Origin: Actinacidiphila oryziradicis
Lineage (GTDB): Bacteria > Actinomycetota > Actinomycetes > Streptomycetales > Streptomycetaceae
DNA: 64,000 nucleotides
Reading direction: 5' to 3'
Assembly: GCF_005047355.1 (NCBI RefSeq)
Contig: NZ_SUMC01000017.1
Location: forward strand, 93,953 to 157,952
Positions within the stretch are counted from its first letter, which is position 1. Each line of letters starts with the position of its first letter. The notes under the pieces were generated by a model. The model ran no database searches and was not told the DNA's origin. It saw only the letters and a list, made by a program, of their open reading frames with translations. Both the position numbers and the translations under genes were made by a program. Below, in pieces: positions 26,034-34,043 of the stretch.

Positions 26034-26299
26034 TACCGCCGGGAGTCCCCGAACAGGATCCGGTAGATGATCAGCAGTACCAGCGCCCCGCCGATCGCCG
26101 CGCCCCATGTCGGCAGATCGTAGAAATTCTTCGTGATCGGCCGGTCCAGCACCTTAGCCGACAGCCAGCCGCCCACCACCGCTCCCGCGATCCCGATGAG
26201 CGTCGTCCCCACGAGGCCGCCCGGGTCCTTCCCGGGAAGCAGTATCTTCGCGATCGCTCCGGCGATCAGTCCCAGCACGATCCAGCCGATGATGGTCAT
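26033..26299 (-). CDS. GlsB/YeaQ/YmgE family membrane protein
   Basis: This 88-residue protein has three short hydrophobic helices with Gly-rich motifs (GWIVLGLIAGAIAKILLPG, then LIGIAGAVVGGWLS). These are diagnostic of the GlsB/YeaQ/YmgE family (transglycosylase-associated protein family), small membrane proteins linked to envelope stress. GGGAGA precedes ATG 26299. The mobile element directly follows, and shares bases with, its stop codon. Confidence 0.9.
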   Translation of the reverse strand: MTIIGWIVLGLIAGAIAKILLPGKDPGGLVGTTLIGIAGAVVGGWLSAKVLDRPITKNFYDLPTWGAAIGGALVLLIIYRILFGDSRR

Positions 26300-26411
26300 G
26301 TCGTCTCCCTGCCCTCGTACGGTCCCGTCATGCTGACACCGGAACCTGGGTAATCCGGGTTCTGGTACAGGCCGGTAGTGGAGCTGTGACGGGACAGTTG
26401 CGATGCCGGGC

Positions 26412-26660
26412 CTAGGGCCTGTCCGGCGGATCTGCGTGGGGCGCCGCCGTGGAACCGCGGATCTCCAGGGTGGGGTTGACCAGTTGGACCCCTCCCGGGC
26501 GGCCCGGCTGTTCCATGCGGTCGAGGAGGCATTGCGCGGCGCGGCGGCCGACCTCGTAACTGGCATTGTCCACGGTGTTGAGCCAGAGATGGCGGATGCG
26601 GGAGAGGTAGGTGTTGTCGTAGCCCACCAGGGACAGGTCGCGCGGGACTTCGAGGCCGCC
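26412..26660 (-). pseudogene. LacI-family regulator, C-terminal fragment
   Basis: The last 83 codons of a LacI-type repressor remain: GLEVPRDLSLVGYDN is the family's sugar-binding core motif, followed by the C-terminal subdomain (VGRRAAQCLLDRME, then NPTLEIRGS). The DNA-binding domain and most of the sensor domain are missing. The fragment abuts a truncated oxidoreductase on the other strand at about 26654-26660, which marks a deletion junction. Confidence 0.85.
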
Positions 26661-26965
26661 TGGAGGTCTGCGGGTCAGCCGGCGCCCGCTTCGTCGGCCT
26701 GGACGACCGGGCCGCCATGCCCTCGGCCGAGGCCGGGGAGCGCCTGTCCTGGCAGCGCTCCACCACCCCGTACGCCAACTTCCTGGAGCGGTTCCACGAC
26801 GCCTACGCCGCCGAACTGAGCGCCTTCGTCGAGGTCGCCGCCGGGCGGGCGGACAGCCCGTGCACCCCTGCCGAGGCCCTGGAGGCCCTCTACATCGCCG
26901 AAGCCTGCGAGCGGTCCCGCCGGACCGGCGCACCGGTCGACGTCGCCGCAGTCCGCACGCGGTGA
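26654..26965 (+). pseudogene. Gfo/Idh/MocA (inositol dehydrogenase-like) oxidoreductase, C-terminal fragment
   Basis: The reading frame from 26654 gives GRLEVCGSAGARFVGLDDRA, then FLERFHDAYAAELSAFVE and AEALEALYIAEACERSRR, the C-terminal end of an inositol 2-dehydrogenase-like enzyme. The NAD-binding domain and catalytic residues are absent, so it is not functional. Its stop overlaps the GTG of the TSUP gene. LacI and Gfo/Idh genes are often divergent neighbours, and here a deletion seems to have removed both front halves. Confidence 0.85.
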
Positions 26966-27735
26966 GCGGGCTCAGCGCCCTGGACATCACGCTCCTGGCG
27001 GTGGCGGCCCTGCTGGTCGGCTTCTCCAAGACGGCGATCGGCGGAGTCAGTTCCATCAGCATCGCCCTGTTCGCCGCCGTACTGCCCGCACGTGAGTCCA
27101 CCGGGGCGCTGCTGCCCCTGCTCCTGGTCGGCGATGTCGTGGCCGTCCGTGCCTACCGGCGGCACGCGGACTGGCCGACGCTGATCCGGCTGTTCCCGTC
27201 CGTCGCCGTGGGAGTGCTGGTCGGCGCGGTGTTCGTCGCCTATGTCGACGACACCGTGATGCGGCGCACGATCGGCGCTCTGCTGCTGACGATCGTCGCG
27301 TACCACCTCTGGCAGCGCCGCAATCGCAAGGACCAGAAGGACCAGAAGGACCAGAAGGGCGAGAGCGCGGAGCCGTGGCGCAACCGCCATGCGGCGGCAC
27401 TTGTCTTCGGCCTGCTCGCCGGGTTCACGACGATGGTGGCCAACGCCGGGGGCCCGGCCATGTCCCTCTATCTGCTGTCCTCCGGCTACACCAAGCTCGG
27501 GTTCCTCGGCACGTATGCCTGGTTCTTCCTGATCGTCAACGCCTTCAAGCTCCCCTTCAGCGCGGCCCTCGGTCTGCTGACGCCCCAGTCGCTCGTCCAG
27601 GACGCTGTCCTCGCTGTCGCCGTCCTCATCGGGGCGTTCATCGGCCGGGCCTGCGTCCACCGGCTGGACCAGAAGGTCTTCGAGCGGCTCGTCATCCTTT
27701 TCACGGCCCTCTCCAGCCTCAACCTGCTGCGGTGA
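26962..27735 (+). CDS. TSUP family (TauE/SafE) anion exporter
   Basis: This 257-residue membrane protein has about eight helices. The two halves carry the family motifs FSKTAIGGVSSISIALFAAV and LAGFTTMVANAGGPAMSLYL. TSUP proteins export sulfite, sulfoacetate or related anions. A short tandem KDQKDQKDQK (27328-27357) lies in the cytoplasmic loop between halves. GTG 26962 overlaps the stop of the broken oxidoreductase; its present promoter is uncertain since the upstream region was rearranged. Confidence 0.9.
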   Translation: MSGLSALDITLLAVAALLVGFSKTAIGGVSSISIALFAAVLPARESTGALLPLLLVGDVVAVRAYRRHADWPTLIRLFPSVAVGVLVGAVFVAYVDDTVMRRTIGALLLTIVAYHLWQRRNRKDQKDQKDQKGESAEPWRNRHAAALVFGLLAGFTTMVANAGGPAMSLYLLSSGYTKLGFLGTYAWFFLIVNAFKLPFSAALGLLTPQSLVQDAVLAVAVLIGAFIGRACVHRLDQKVFERLVILFTALSSLNLLR

Positions 27736-27766
27736 CCGGATCCGGGGCAGGACGGAAAGCCGGGCC

Positions 27767-29185
27767 CTACGGGCAGACGAAGTGGTCGCCGGTGACGGTG
27801 GCCGGCAGCGGCTGCCCGGCTCGCACCGGGGTGACGCGCCGGTAGTCCGCGCCCAGGGCGACGCGCATGACGGGACCCTGCCCCGGGACGGGCCTGAGCT
27901 CGGCGCCGGCCAGAGCTTCGGCGAGGGACCGTGCGGAGCGGTCCCAGCGGGGGTCGTAGCTGATGACGGTGCGCTTCACGCCGCCGGCGGTGGCGCTGTC
28001 GGGGGCGCGGGTGGTGTCGAAGCCGGTGGCGCGGAGCGCCTGTTCGGCCTCGGTGCCGAGGCCGGGAGTGGCGGTGCCGTTGACGACCTGGACGCGGATC
28101 GTTGAGGGCGGGATCTCGACCTCTTTGTACGGGTGCCGGGAGGCAGGGCGGCGGACGGCGAGGGGCTGGTCCTGGCGCAGCGCGGCCCAGAGCTTCGCGG
28201 CCTTGGCGTTGTCCCATCTGAGGGTCGAGCCGACGCCTTTCACCTCGTATTCCATCTCCAGGATCGGCACAGAGGTGAACTCGGACGACCCGGGCCCGAA
28301 GCCGCGTAGACCCCGCGCCAGGGCGATCAGATCGGTGGTCCCGAGGTCCTGGTCGGCGCGTACCGAGCCGAGGACGGCGGAGGCGACCCGGCCGAGCTTG
28401 ACGGGGTTGGCCAGCATCCCGCCGTCGGCGACCCGGGCGACGACCTGGGCGAGGAAGCGCTGCTGGCGGTGCATACGGCTGAGGTCGGAGGCGCCGTCGA
28501 GGTGGCGGGACCGTACGTACTGCAGCGCCTCGCCGCCGTTCAGGGTGGTGGTTCCGGCGGGCAGGTCGAGGCCGGTGTAGGAGTCCTTCAGCGGGTGGGT
28601 GGTGCAGACCTGGACGCCGCCGAGCACATCCACCGTCTTCATGAAGGAGGTGAAGTCGACCTCCAGGTAGTGGTCGATGTGGACACCGGTCATCCTCTCG
28701 ACCGTACGGACGGTGAGCTTGGGCCCGCCCACCGCGTACGCCGCGTTGATCTTCGCCGGCCGGGGCAGCTCCGCGTACGAGTCGCGCGGGATGCCGACGA
28801 TGCTGGCCCGGGTCCGGTCCTGGGAGAGGTGCACCAGCATGATGGTGTCGGTGCAGTGACAGGGGGTGCCGCCCAGGTGGTACCGCTTCTTGTCGGCGGG
28901 GTTCAGTCCGGCCCGCTCGTCCGTGCCGACCAGCAGGAAATTGGTGCCCCGGGTCGGGCCGGGGCGGTTCTCGATGCCGCTGAAGGCGTCGACCCGGCTG
29001 ATGCTGTCGTTCACTCCGGTGACGGCGATGTGGGCGATCCCGCCGGCGGTGAGGATGGCCAGCGACAGCGCGCCGACGAGGCGGGTGCTCCTGCGCGGGG
29101 GATGGGCGGATCCGGGGCGGACAAGGCCGATACGACCACGGACGGTGCGGCTGCGGCGGGGGAGCCTATGACGGGCAGGTGCCAT
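27767..29185 (-). CDS. LCP family protein 3 with LytR_C domain
   Basis: This 472-residue protein has an Arg-rich cytoplasmic start, one membrane helix (LVGALSLAILTAGGIAHIAV) and an LCP core with FLLVGTDERAG, GIPRDSYAELP, KINAAYAVGG, GGVQVCTTHP and DLSRMHRQQRFLAQ. A LytR_C domain follows (STIRVQVVNGTATPGLGTEA). The chain ends with a lone Cys (FVCP). ATG 29185 is chosen; a GTG three codons earlier is possible. It is convergent with the TSUP gene and divergent from the glycosyltransferase, sharing its promoter region. The expected role is ligating a wall glycopolymer. Confidence 0.93.
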   Translation of the reverse strand: MAPARHRLPRRSRTVRGRIGLVRPGSAHPPRRSTRLVGALSLAILTAGGIAHIAVTGVNDSISRVDAFSGIENRPGPTRGTNFLLVGTDERAGLNPADKKRYHLGGTPCHCTDTIMLVHLSQDRTRASIVGIPRDSYAELPRPAKINAAYAVGGPKLTVRTVERMTGVHIDHYLEVDFTSFMKTVDVLGGVQVCTTHPLKDSYTGLDLPAGTTTLNGGEALQYVRSRHLDGASDLSRMHRQQRFLAQVVARVADGGMLANPVKLGRVASAVLGSVRADQDLGTTDLIALARGLRGFGPGSSEFTSVPILEMEYEVKGVGSTLRWDNAKAAKLWAALRQDQPLAVRRPASRHPYKEVEIPPSTIRVQVVNGTATPGLGTEAEQALRATGFDTTRAPDSATAGGVKRTVISYDPRWDRSARSLAEALAGAELRPVPGQGPVMRVALGADYRRVTPVRAGQPLPATVTGDHFVCP

Positions 29186-29276
29186 GGGGCCCACGCTAGG
29201 AGTCGTACGGTCGTACGGACCGACGCCACCCGGCTGTGCGCGCTCGTATCATCCGTTCGCGGTAACGTGTGGCGCT

Positions 29277-30326
29277 GTGAACGCCGCTCCCGCCTCTTCC
29301 TCCCGCCATGTGCTTCCCGCAGTCTCCGTGATCATGCCGGTGCTGAACGAGGAACGCCACCTTCGCAACTCCGTCCGCCACATCCTGGAGCAGGACTACG
29401 CGGGCGAGCTGGAGGTTGTGATCGCCCTCGGCCCCTCCACGGACCGGACCGACCGGATCGCGGCGGAGCTCGTCAGTGAGGACATCCGGGTGCACACCGT
29501 CCCCAACCCCACCGGCCGCACTCCCGCCGCCCTGAATGCCGCCATCAAGGCGTCCCGGCACCCGGTGGTGGTCCGCGTGGACGGCCACGGCATGCTCTCC
29601 CCGGACTACATCGCCACCGCCGTACGGCTGCTCGACGAGACCGGCGCCGTCAATGTCGGCGGCCTTATGCACGCCGAGGGCGAGAACGACTGGGAGCGGG
29701 CCGTCGCCGCCGCGATGACCTCGAAGATCGGCGTCGGCAACGCCGCCTTTCACACCGGCGGCGCCCCGGCCCCCGCCGACACCGTCTACCTCGGGGTCTT
29801 CCGCCGTGAGGTGCTGGAGCAGCAGGGCGGCTACAACGAGGAGTTCATCCGTGCCCAGGACTGGGAGCTGAACTACCGCATCCGCGAGGCCGGCGGCCTC
29901 ATCTGGTTCTCCCCCGAGCTGAAGGTCTCCTACCGGCCCCGGCCCAGCGTCCGAGCGCTCGCCAAGCAGTACAAGGACTACGGCCGCTGGCGCCGTGTCG
30001 TCATCCGCTACCACCAGGGGTCCGTGAACCTGCGTTATCTGGCCGCTCCGGTCGCATTGCTCGCCATCGCGGCGGGTGTGGTGGTGGGCGTGGTGGTCAG
30101 CCCGTTCGGCTTTGTGGTCCCCGGCGGGTACCTGGCCGCGATAGCGCTCGGTTCGCTGCCGGCGGGGAAGGGGCTGGGCGTGAAGGCCCGGCTCCGGGTC
30201 CCCGTCGCGCTGGCGACCATGCACATGTCGTGGGGCTGGGGCTTTCTGACCAGCCCGCGCGCGCTCGCCCGCAAGGTGATCGCCAGCCGCCGCCCGGCGG
30301 TGTCGGTGTCCTCCAGCGCCGGGTAG
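29277..30326 (+). CDS. Family 2 glycosyltransferase, membrane-associated
   Basis: This 349-residue GT-A enzyme has VSVIMPVLNEERHLRNSV at the N terminus, the metal-binding region VVVRVDGHGMLSPDYI (DGH in place of DxD) and the acceptor motif AQDWELNYRIREAGG. Two or three C-terminal hydrophobic segments (ALLAIAAGVVVGVVVSPFGF) tie it to the membrane. It resembles succinoglycan/teichuronic acid type transferases, so it could build a surface polysaccharide. GTG 29277 fits the domain boundary. A strong hairpin follows the gene. Confidence 0.88.
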   Translation: MNAAPASSSRHVLPAVSVIMPVLNEERHLRNSVRHILEQDYAGELEVVIALGPSTDRTDRIAAELVSEDIRVHTVPNPTGRTPAALNAAIKASRHPVVVRVDGHGMLSPDYIATAVRLLDETGAVNVGGLMHAEGENDWERAVAAAMTSKIGVGNAAFHTGGAPAPADTVYLGVFRREVLEQQGGYNEEFIRAQDWELNYRIREAGGLIWFSPELKVSYRPRPSVRALAKQYKDYGRWRRVVIRYHQGSVNLRYLAAPVALLAIAAGVVVGVVVSPFGFVVPGGYLAAIALGSLPAGKGLGVKARLRVPVALATMHMSWGWGFLTSPRALARKVIASRRPAVSVSSSAG

Positions 30327-30336
30327 GTCCCGGAGA

Positions 30337-30371
30337 GCGGGGCGCGGGGCGGGGAAAGACCCGCGCCCCGC
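30337..30371. terminator. Bidirectional hairpin terminator
   Basis: A perfect 12-base stem (GCGGGGCGCGGG at 30337-30348 and CCCGCGCCCCGC at 30360-30371) encloses an 11-base loop. It lies between the convergent glycosyltransferase and LCP 4 genes. Confidence 0.85.
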
Positions 30372-30385
30372 GCTTCACCCCACCG

Positions 30386-32044
30386 CTACCAGACGTAGCT
30401 CGGGTTCACCTTCATGCAGGCGTTCTTGTCGGACGCGTTCAGCGCCGCCGAGCTGTCCAGCACCGCTTTGGTGTCCGCGCTGGTGGACTTCGGGTACTTC
30501 GTGCCCGTCGTCCAGTCGGAGCCGACCACGAGCGTGATCTGCGAGACGGCCATGGACTTCTTCACCGCGTTGGTCGGCAGGTTCAGCGACTTGGCGACGG
30601 CCTGGGCGTTGGCCTTGAGACTGTCGGTGGGGTAGCTGATCGTCGTACCGGACTGGGACTTCGCGGTGGGGTCCGAGGCGGCCTTGGTGTAGCCGAGGGT
30701 GCTGAGCTCCGTGGCGATCGCCGAGGCGCGGCCGGAGACGGCGGCTGCGCTGGCCGTTCGGGTGCCGTTCTGGACGGTGACGGCGATGTCGGCCTTGGCG
30801 GCCGCGGTGGCGGTGGGGGAAGCGCTCGCGCTCGCGGTGGTCTTCTTCTTCGTGGTGCTCGTGAGGGAGGTGTCGTTCCGTACAAGGGTGAAGAGCTGGG
30901 TGGCGGCGCTGGTCGGCACGACGTGGGCGGCGGGGTCCTGCGGGTCGGCGCCCCACGGCATGGTGGTCATGGTGATGTGGTTGGTCGGGACCTTCTGCAG
31001 GTCGCTGGCCAGGCTGACGAGCTTGTCGACGCTGCCGAGGCCCTTGTCGACGGTGAGCGCCTTGGTGGCGGAGTCTGCGAGGTTCAGCAGCTTGCTGGGG
31101 TCGGTGAGCTTCGCGCCGGACTTGAGCTGGCGGACCATCGAGGTCATGTACATGTGCTGGGCATGGGTGCGGCCGATGTCGCTGCCGTCCTCGAAACCGT
31201 GCCGGGTGCGGAGCCACTGGAGGGCCTGCTGGCCCTGGATGGTGTGCTTGCCCTTGGTGAGCCTGAGGCCGGACTGCTTGTCGTAGACGTTGTTGTTGAC
31301 GCAGACCGGGACACCGCCGACCGCGTCGGCCATCGACACGACACCGGCGAAGTCGATCATCATGAAATGGTCGATGGAGATGCCGGTCAGCTTTTCCCAG
31401 GTGGCGACCGTGCACCCGGGACCGCCGTGCTGGAGGCTGGTGTTGATCGTCCCCGTCGTCGTCGCGGGATATACGGTGCCGTTGTCGCCCGTGCACTTGG
31501 GGATGTCGACGCGGGTGTCGCGGGGGACGCTGACCACCGTCATGTTGCTGCGGTCGGCGGATACGTGCACCAGCATCTCGACATCGGCGAGCGGCGCCCG
31601 GGTGGCATCGGCCTTGGCCCCGCCGAGCTTCTGGTTCGCCGCCGAGGCCCTGCTGTCGGAGCCGAGGAGCAGGATATTGAGGGGGGTCTGGCCGGCCGCG
31701 TTCGCCTTGCTCTTCGCGGCCGTGCTGCTGCCCAGGTTGAGAGTGTCCTTCTTGAGATTGCCGTTGAGGTGCTGGATGTACGCCCAGCCCGCCCCGGCCG
31801 TCACGAGTATGAGCAGCGAGGCCGTTATCGCAACGTAGCGGAATACCTTCCGCTTGCCTTTCTTACGGCGCCGGCTGGCCGCCCGTCCGGAGTTCCCGCC
31901 CCGGTGTCCGCTGCCCGAGGAGCCCGGCTGCCGGGGCACCGATGGCGTACCGTCATCGTCCCTGTACAGAGCGTCGGACCCACCAGGGTCGCCGACATCC
32001 GTGGGGTTATCCACTCCGCCCTGCCGGACGCTGCCGTGGCGCAT
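30386..32044 (-). CDS. LCP family protein 4 with LytR_C domain
   Basis: This 552-residue protein starts at ATG 32044. GGGAGG, the ribosome binding site, falls inside an upstream in-frame GGA codon pair, so a start four codons earlier is unlikely. After a Gly/Ser/Arg-rich region and one helix (AITASLLILVTAGAGWAYIQ), the LCP core shows ILLLGSDSRAS, SVPRDTRVDIPKC, GPGCTVATWEKL, GGVPVCVNN and DIGRTHAQHMY. A Ser/Ala linker leads to LytR_C (AVTVQNGTRTASAAAV). The chain ends ACMKVNPSYVW, with a lone Cys. It is closely related to LCP 5 (129 bases away), suggesting duplication. Confidence 0.93.
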   Translation of the reverse strand: MRHGSVRQGGVDNPTDVGDPGGSDALYRDDDGTPSVPRQPGSSGSGHRGGNSGRAASRRRKKGKRKVFRYVAITASLLILVTAGAGWAYIQHLNGNLKKDTLNLGSSTAAKSKANAAGQTPLNILLLGSDSRASAANQKLGGAKADATRAPLADVEMLVHVSADRSNMTVVSVPRDTRVDIPKCTGDNGTVYPATTTGTINTSLQHGGPGCTVATWEKLTGISIDHFMMIDFAGVVSMADAVGGVPVCVNNNVYDKQSGLRLTKGKHTIQGQQALQWLRTRHGFEDGSDIGRTHAQHMYMTSMVRQLKSGAKLTDPSKLLNLADSATKALTVDKGLGSVDKLVSLASDLQKVPTNHITMTTMPWGADPQDPAAHVVPTSAATQLFTLVRNDTSLTSTTKKKTTASASASPTATAAAKADIAVTVQNGTRTASAAAVSGRASAIATELSTLGYTKAASDPTAKSQSGTTISYPTDSLKANAQAVAKSLNLPTNAVKKSMAVSQITLVVGSDWTTGTKYPKSTSADTKAVLDSSAALNASDKNACMKVNPSYVW

Positions 32045-32172
32045 CGGTCCTCCCATAATGCGGGTCCACTACGGTCACCGGCCGCGAGGCAGCGCCGCTG
32101 ATCCTGGGTGATTCTCAGCTACATGACTGTCAAAGTGCTGTGCGGATCCGCGCGGGCGCGGATTGATGGGGG

Positions 32173-33888
32173 TCACCATACATAAGGCTTGTAGACGTCC
32201 ATGCATGCGTTCTTGTCGGATCCGTTAATTGCCCGCGCGCTGGAGGGAACCGAACCGGCACTTGGGAGGGTTTTGCTGTAGTCCGTACCAGCCCGCCAGT
32301 CCGCTCCGACCAGCAGCGTAATGGACGAGACCTGGACCGATTTCTTCACGACATTCTTAGGAAGCTTAAGAATCGCGGCGACCGCGAGGGCATCGGCCTT
32401 GCCCTGGCCGCCGTCCTTGGCAGGATAACTGAGGACGGTGCCCGCGCTCGGCTGCTGGGTGGGGCTGGCCGCGGCCTTGCTGAATCCGGCATCTGCGAGC
32501 GTCTTGGCGAGGGCACCGGCCCGGCCGCTCACCGGAATGCCGCTGCCCCCGGCGGTGCCGTTGATCACGGAGACGGGGATGGTGGCGGCGGGAGCGGCGG
32601 ACGGGCCTGGGGGGGCAGCGCTCGACGTGGGCGTGGCACCGGACGTGCCGCCGGTGGCTGTCTTCGCCTTGCCGTTGGCGTCGAAGGGGATGTCGTTGCG
32701 GATCATCGACCAGATCCTGGCTGCGTCGGCTCCCTTCGGCACGAGATGGTTGAGGTTCTGCTGGTCCTGGACGACCGGCATGGTGGTCATGGTGATGCGA
32801 TTGCTCGGGACGCTCTTGAGCTGCATGGCGAGGTCGCCGAGCTTTCGCACCGTACCGATCTCCTCGGACACGTCGAGGGCGCTGGTGGCGGTCTCGGCGA
32901 GCCCCAGCAGGCGTCCGGTGTCGGTGAACACGTATCGCGACTTCAGCTGGCGGATCATCGAGTTCAGGTACATGTGCTGCGCCTGCGCCCGGCCGAGGTC
33001 GTCGAAGAAGGCATGCCGGGTGCGCAGCCACTGCAGGGCGGTCCTGCCGTATACCTTCTGCTTGCCGGCCTTGATCTTCAGGCCCGAGCCGCCGGGGACG
33101 CCCGGCAACGGGCGGTCCCAGACGGGCTGCTTGACGCACACCTCGACGCCGCCGACCGCGTCGGCCATCTGCACCACGCCCGCGAAGTCGATCATCATCC
33201 AGTGGTCGATGTAGACGCCGGTGAGGTTCTGCCAGGTGTCCAGGGTGCAGCCCGGTCCGCCGCGGCCCAGCGTCTCGTTGATGATGGAGTTGGTGGTCGC
33301 CGCGTACTTCTGGTGCGTCTTGGGATCCTCGCACTCGGGGATGTGCACCCGGGTGTCGCGCGGGATGCTGACCACCGACATATTGCGGCGGTCGGCGGAG
33401 AGATGCACCAGCATCTGTACGTCGGCCAGCGGCTTGGCCCCCACGCTCTGCTTGCTGCCGCCGAGCTTCAGGTCGGCCGCCGAGTTCCGGCTGTCCGAGC
33501 CGATGAGCAGGATGTTGATCGGCGTCTGGCCTTTGGAGTCGGCCTTGGGCTTCGCGACATCGCTGCCGCCGCTGCTCCGTTTGCCCTTGCCGAGGTTTCC
33601 GTTGAGGTGCTGGTAGTACGCCCAGCCGGCCCCCGCCGTGCCGAGTATCGTCAGCGAGACGGTGATCGCCGCCCAGCGGAGTATCCGTCTCCTACGGCTC
33701 CTGGGCGCGCGCTCGCCGGCTCGCCGGAGGCTCGCCCCGTCCTGCCCGTCGGCCTGCTGGGGCAGTGTGTGTCTCCCGGCGGCCGCCCGGTCGTTGTACA
33801 GGCTGTCGTCCCAGCCGTGATCGTCCGGTCCCGCCGGTGAGCCGGCGGCCTCCCCCGTCCCGTTCTGCCGCGTGACTCCGTCCCGCAT
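32173..33888 (-). CDS. LCP family protein 5 with LytR_C domain
   Basis: This 571-residue protein is a close relative of LCP 4. One helix (AITVSLTILGTAGAGWAYYQ) is followed by a core with ILLIGSDSRNS, SIPRDTRVHIPEC, GPGCTLDTWQNLTGVYIDHW, GGVEVCVKQP and DLGRAQAQHMYL. A Pro/Ala linker and LytR_C (ATIPVSVINGTAGGSGIPVS) follow. The end is ACMDVYKPYVW. GGGAGGGC supports ATG 33888. The Cys-bearing motifs (IPEC, GPGC, VCV) probably form disulfides outside the membrane. Confidence 0.93.
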   Translation of the reverse strand: MRDGVTRQNGTGEAAGSPAGPDDHGWDDSLYNDRAAAGRHTLPQQADGQDGASLRRAGERAPRSRRRRILRWAAITVSLTILGTAGAGWAYYQHLNGNLGKGKRSSGGSDVAKPKADSKGQTPINILLIGSDSRNSAADLKLGGSKQSVGAKPLADVQMLVHLSADRRNMSVVSIPRDTRVHIPECEDPKTHQKYAATTNSIINETLGRGGPGCTLDTWQNLTGVYIDHWMMIDFAGVVQMADAVGGVEVCVKQPVWDRPLPGVPGGSGLKIKAGKQKVYGRTALQWLRTRHAFFDDLGRAQAQHMYLNSMIRQLKSRYVFTDTGRLLGLAETATSALDVSEEIGTVRKLGDLAMQLKSVPSNRITMTTMPVVQDQQNLNHLVPKGADAARIWSMIRNDIPFDANGKAKTATGGTSGATPTSSAAPPGPSAAPAATIPVSVINGTAGGSGIPVSGRAGALAKTLADAGFSKAAASPTQQPSAGTVLSYPAKDGGQGKADALAVAAILKLPKNVVKKSVQVSSITLLVGADWRAGTDYSKTLPSAGSVPSSARAINGSDKNACMDVYKPYVW

Positions 33889-34043
33889 CGTGCCCTCCCC
33901 AGACGGGCCCGTACGGGCACGCCGACGCCCGCCGCGCCAAGTGGCACGGCCGTTAAGACGGCTCCACGAGCCGTGCGTTCCACTTCGTCGCTGAGCTGTT
34001 TCTTCCTTTGTTGCGGCGCTGTTTCCCGGGCTTCTCCGCCGTG

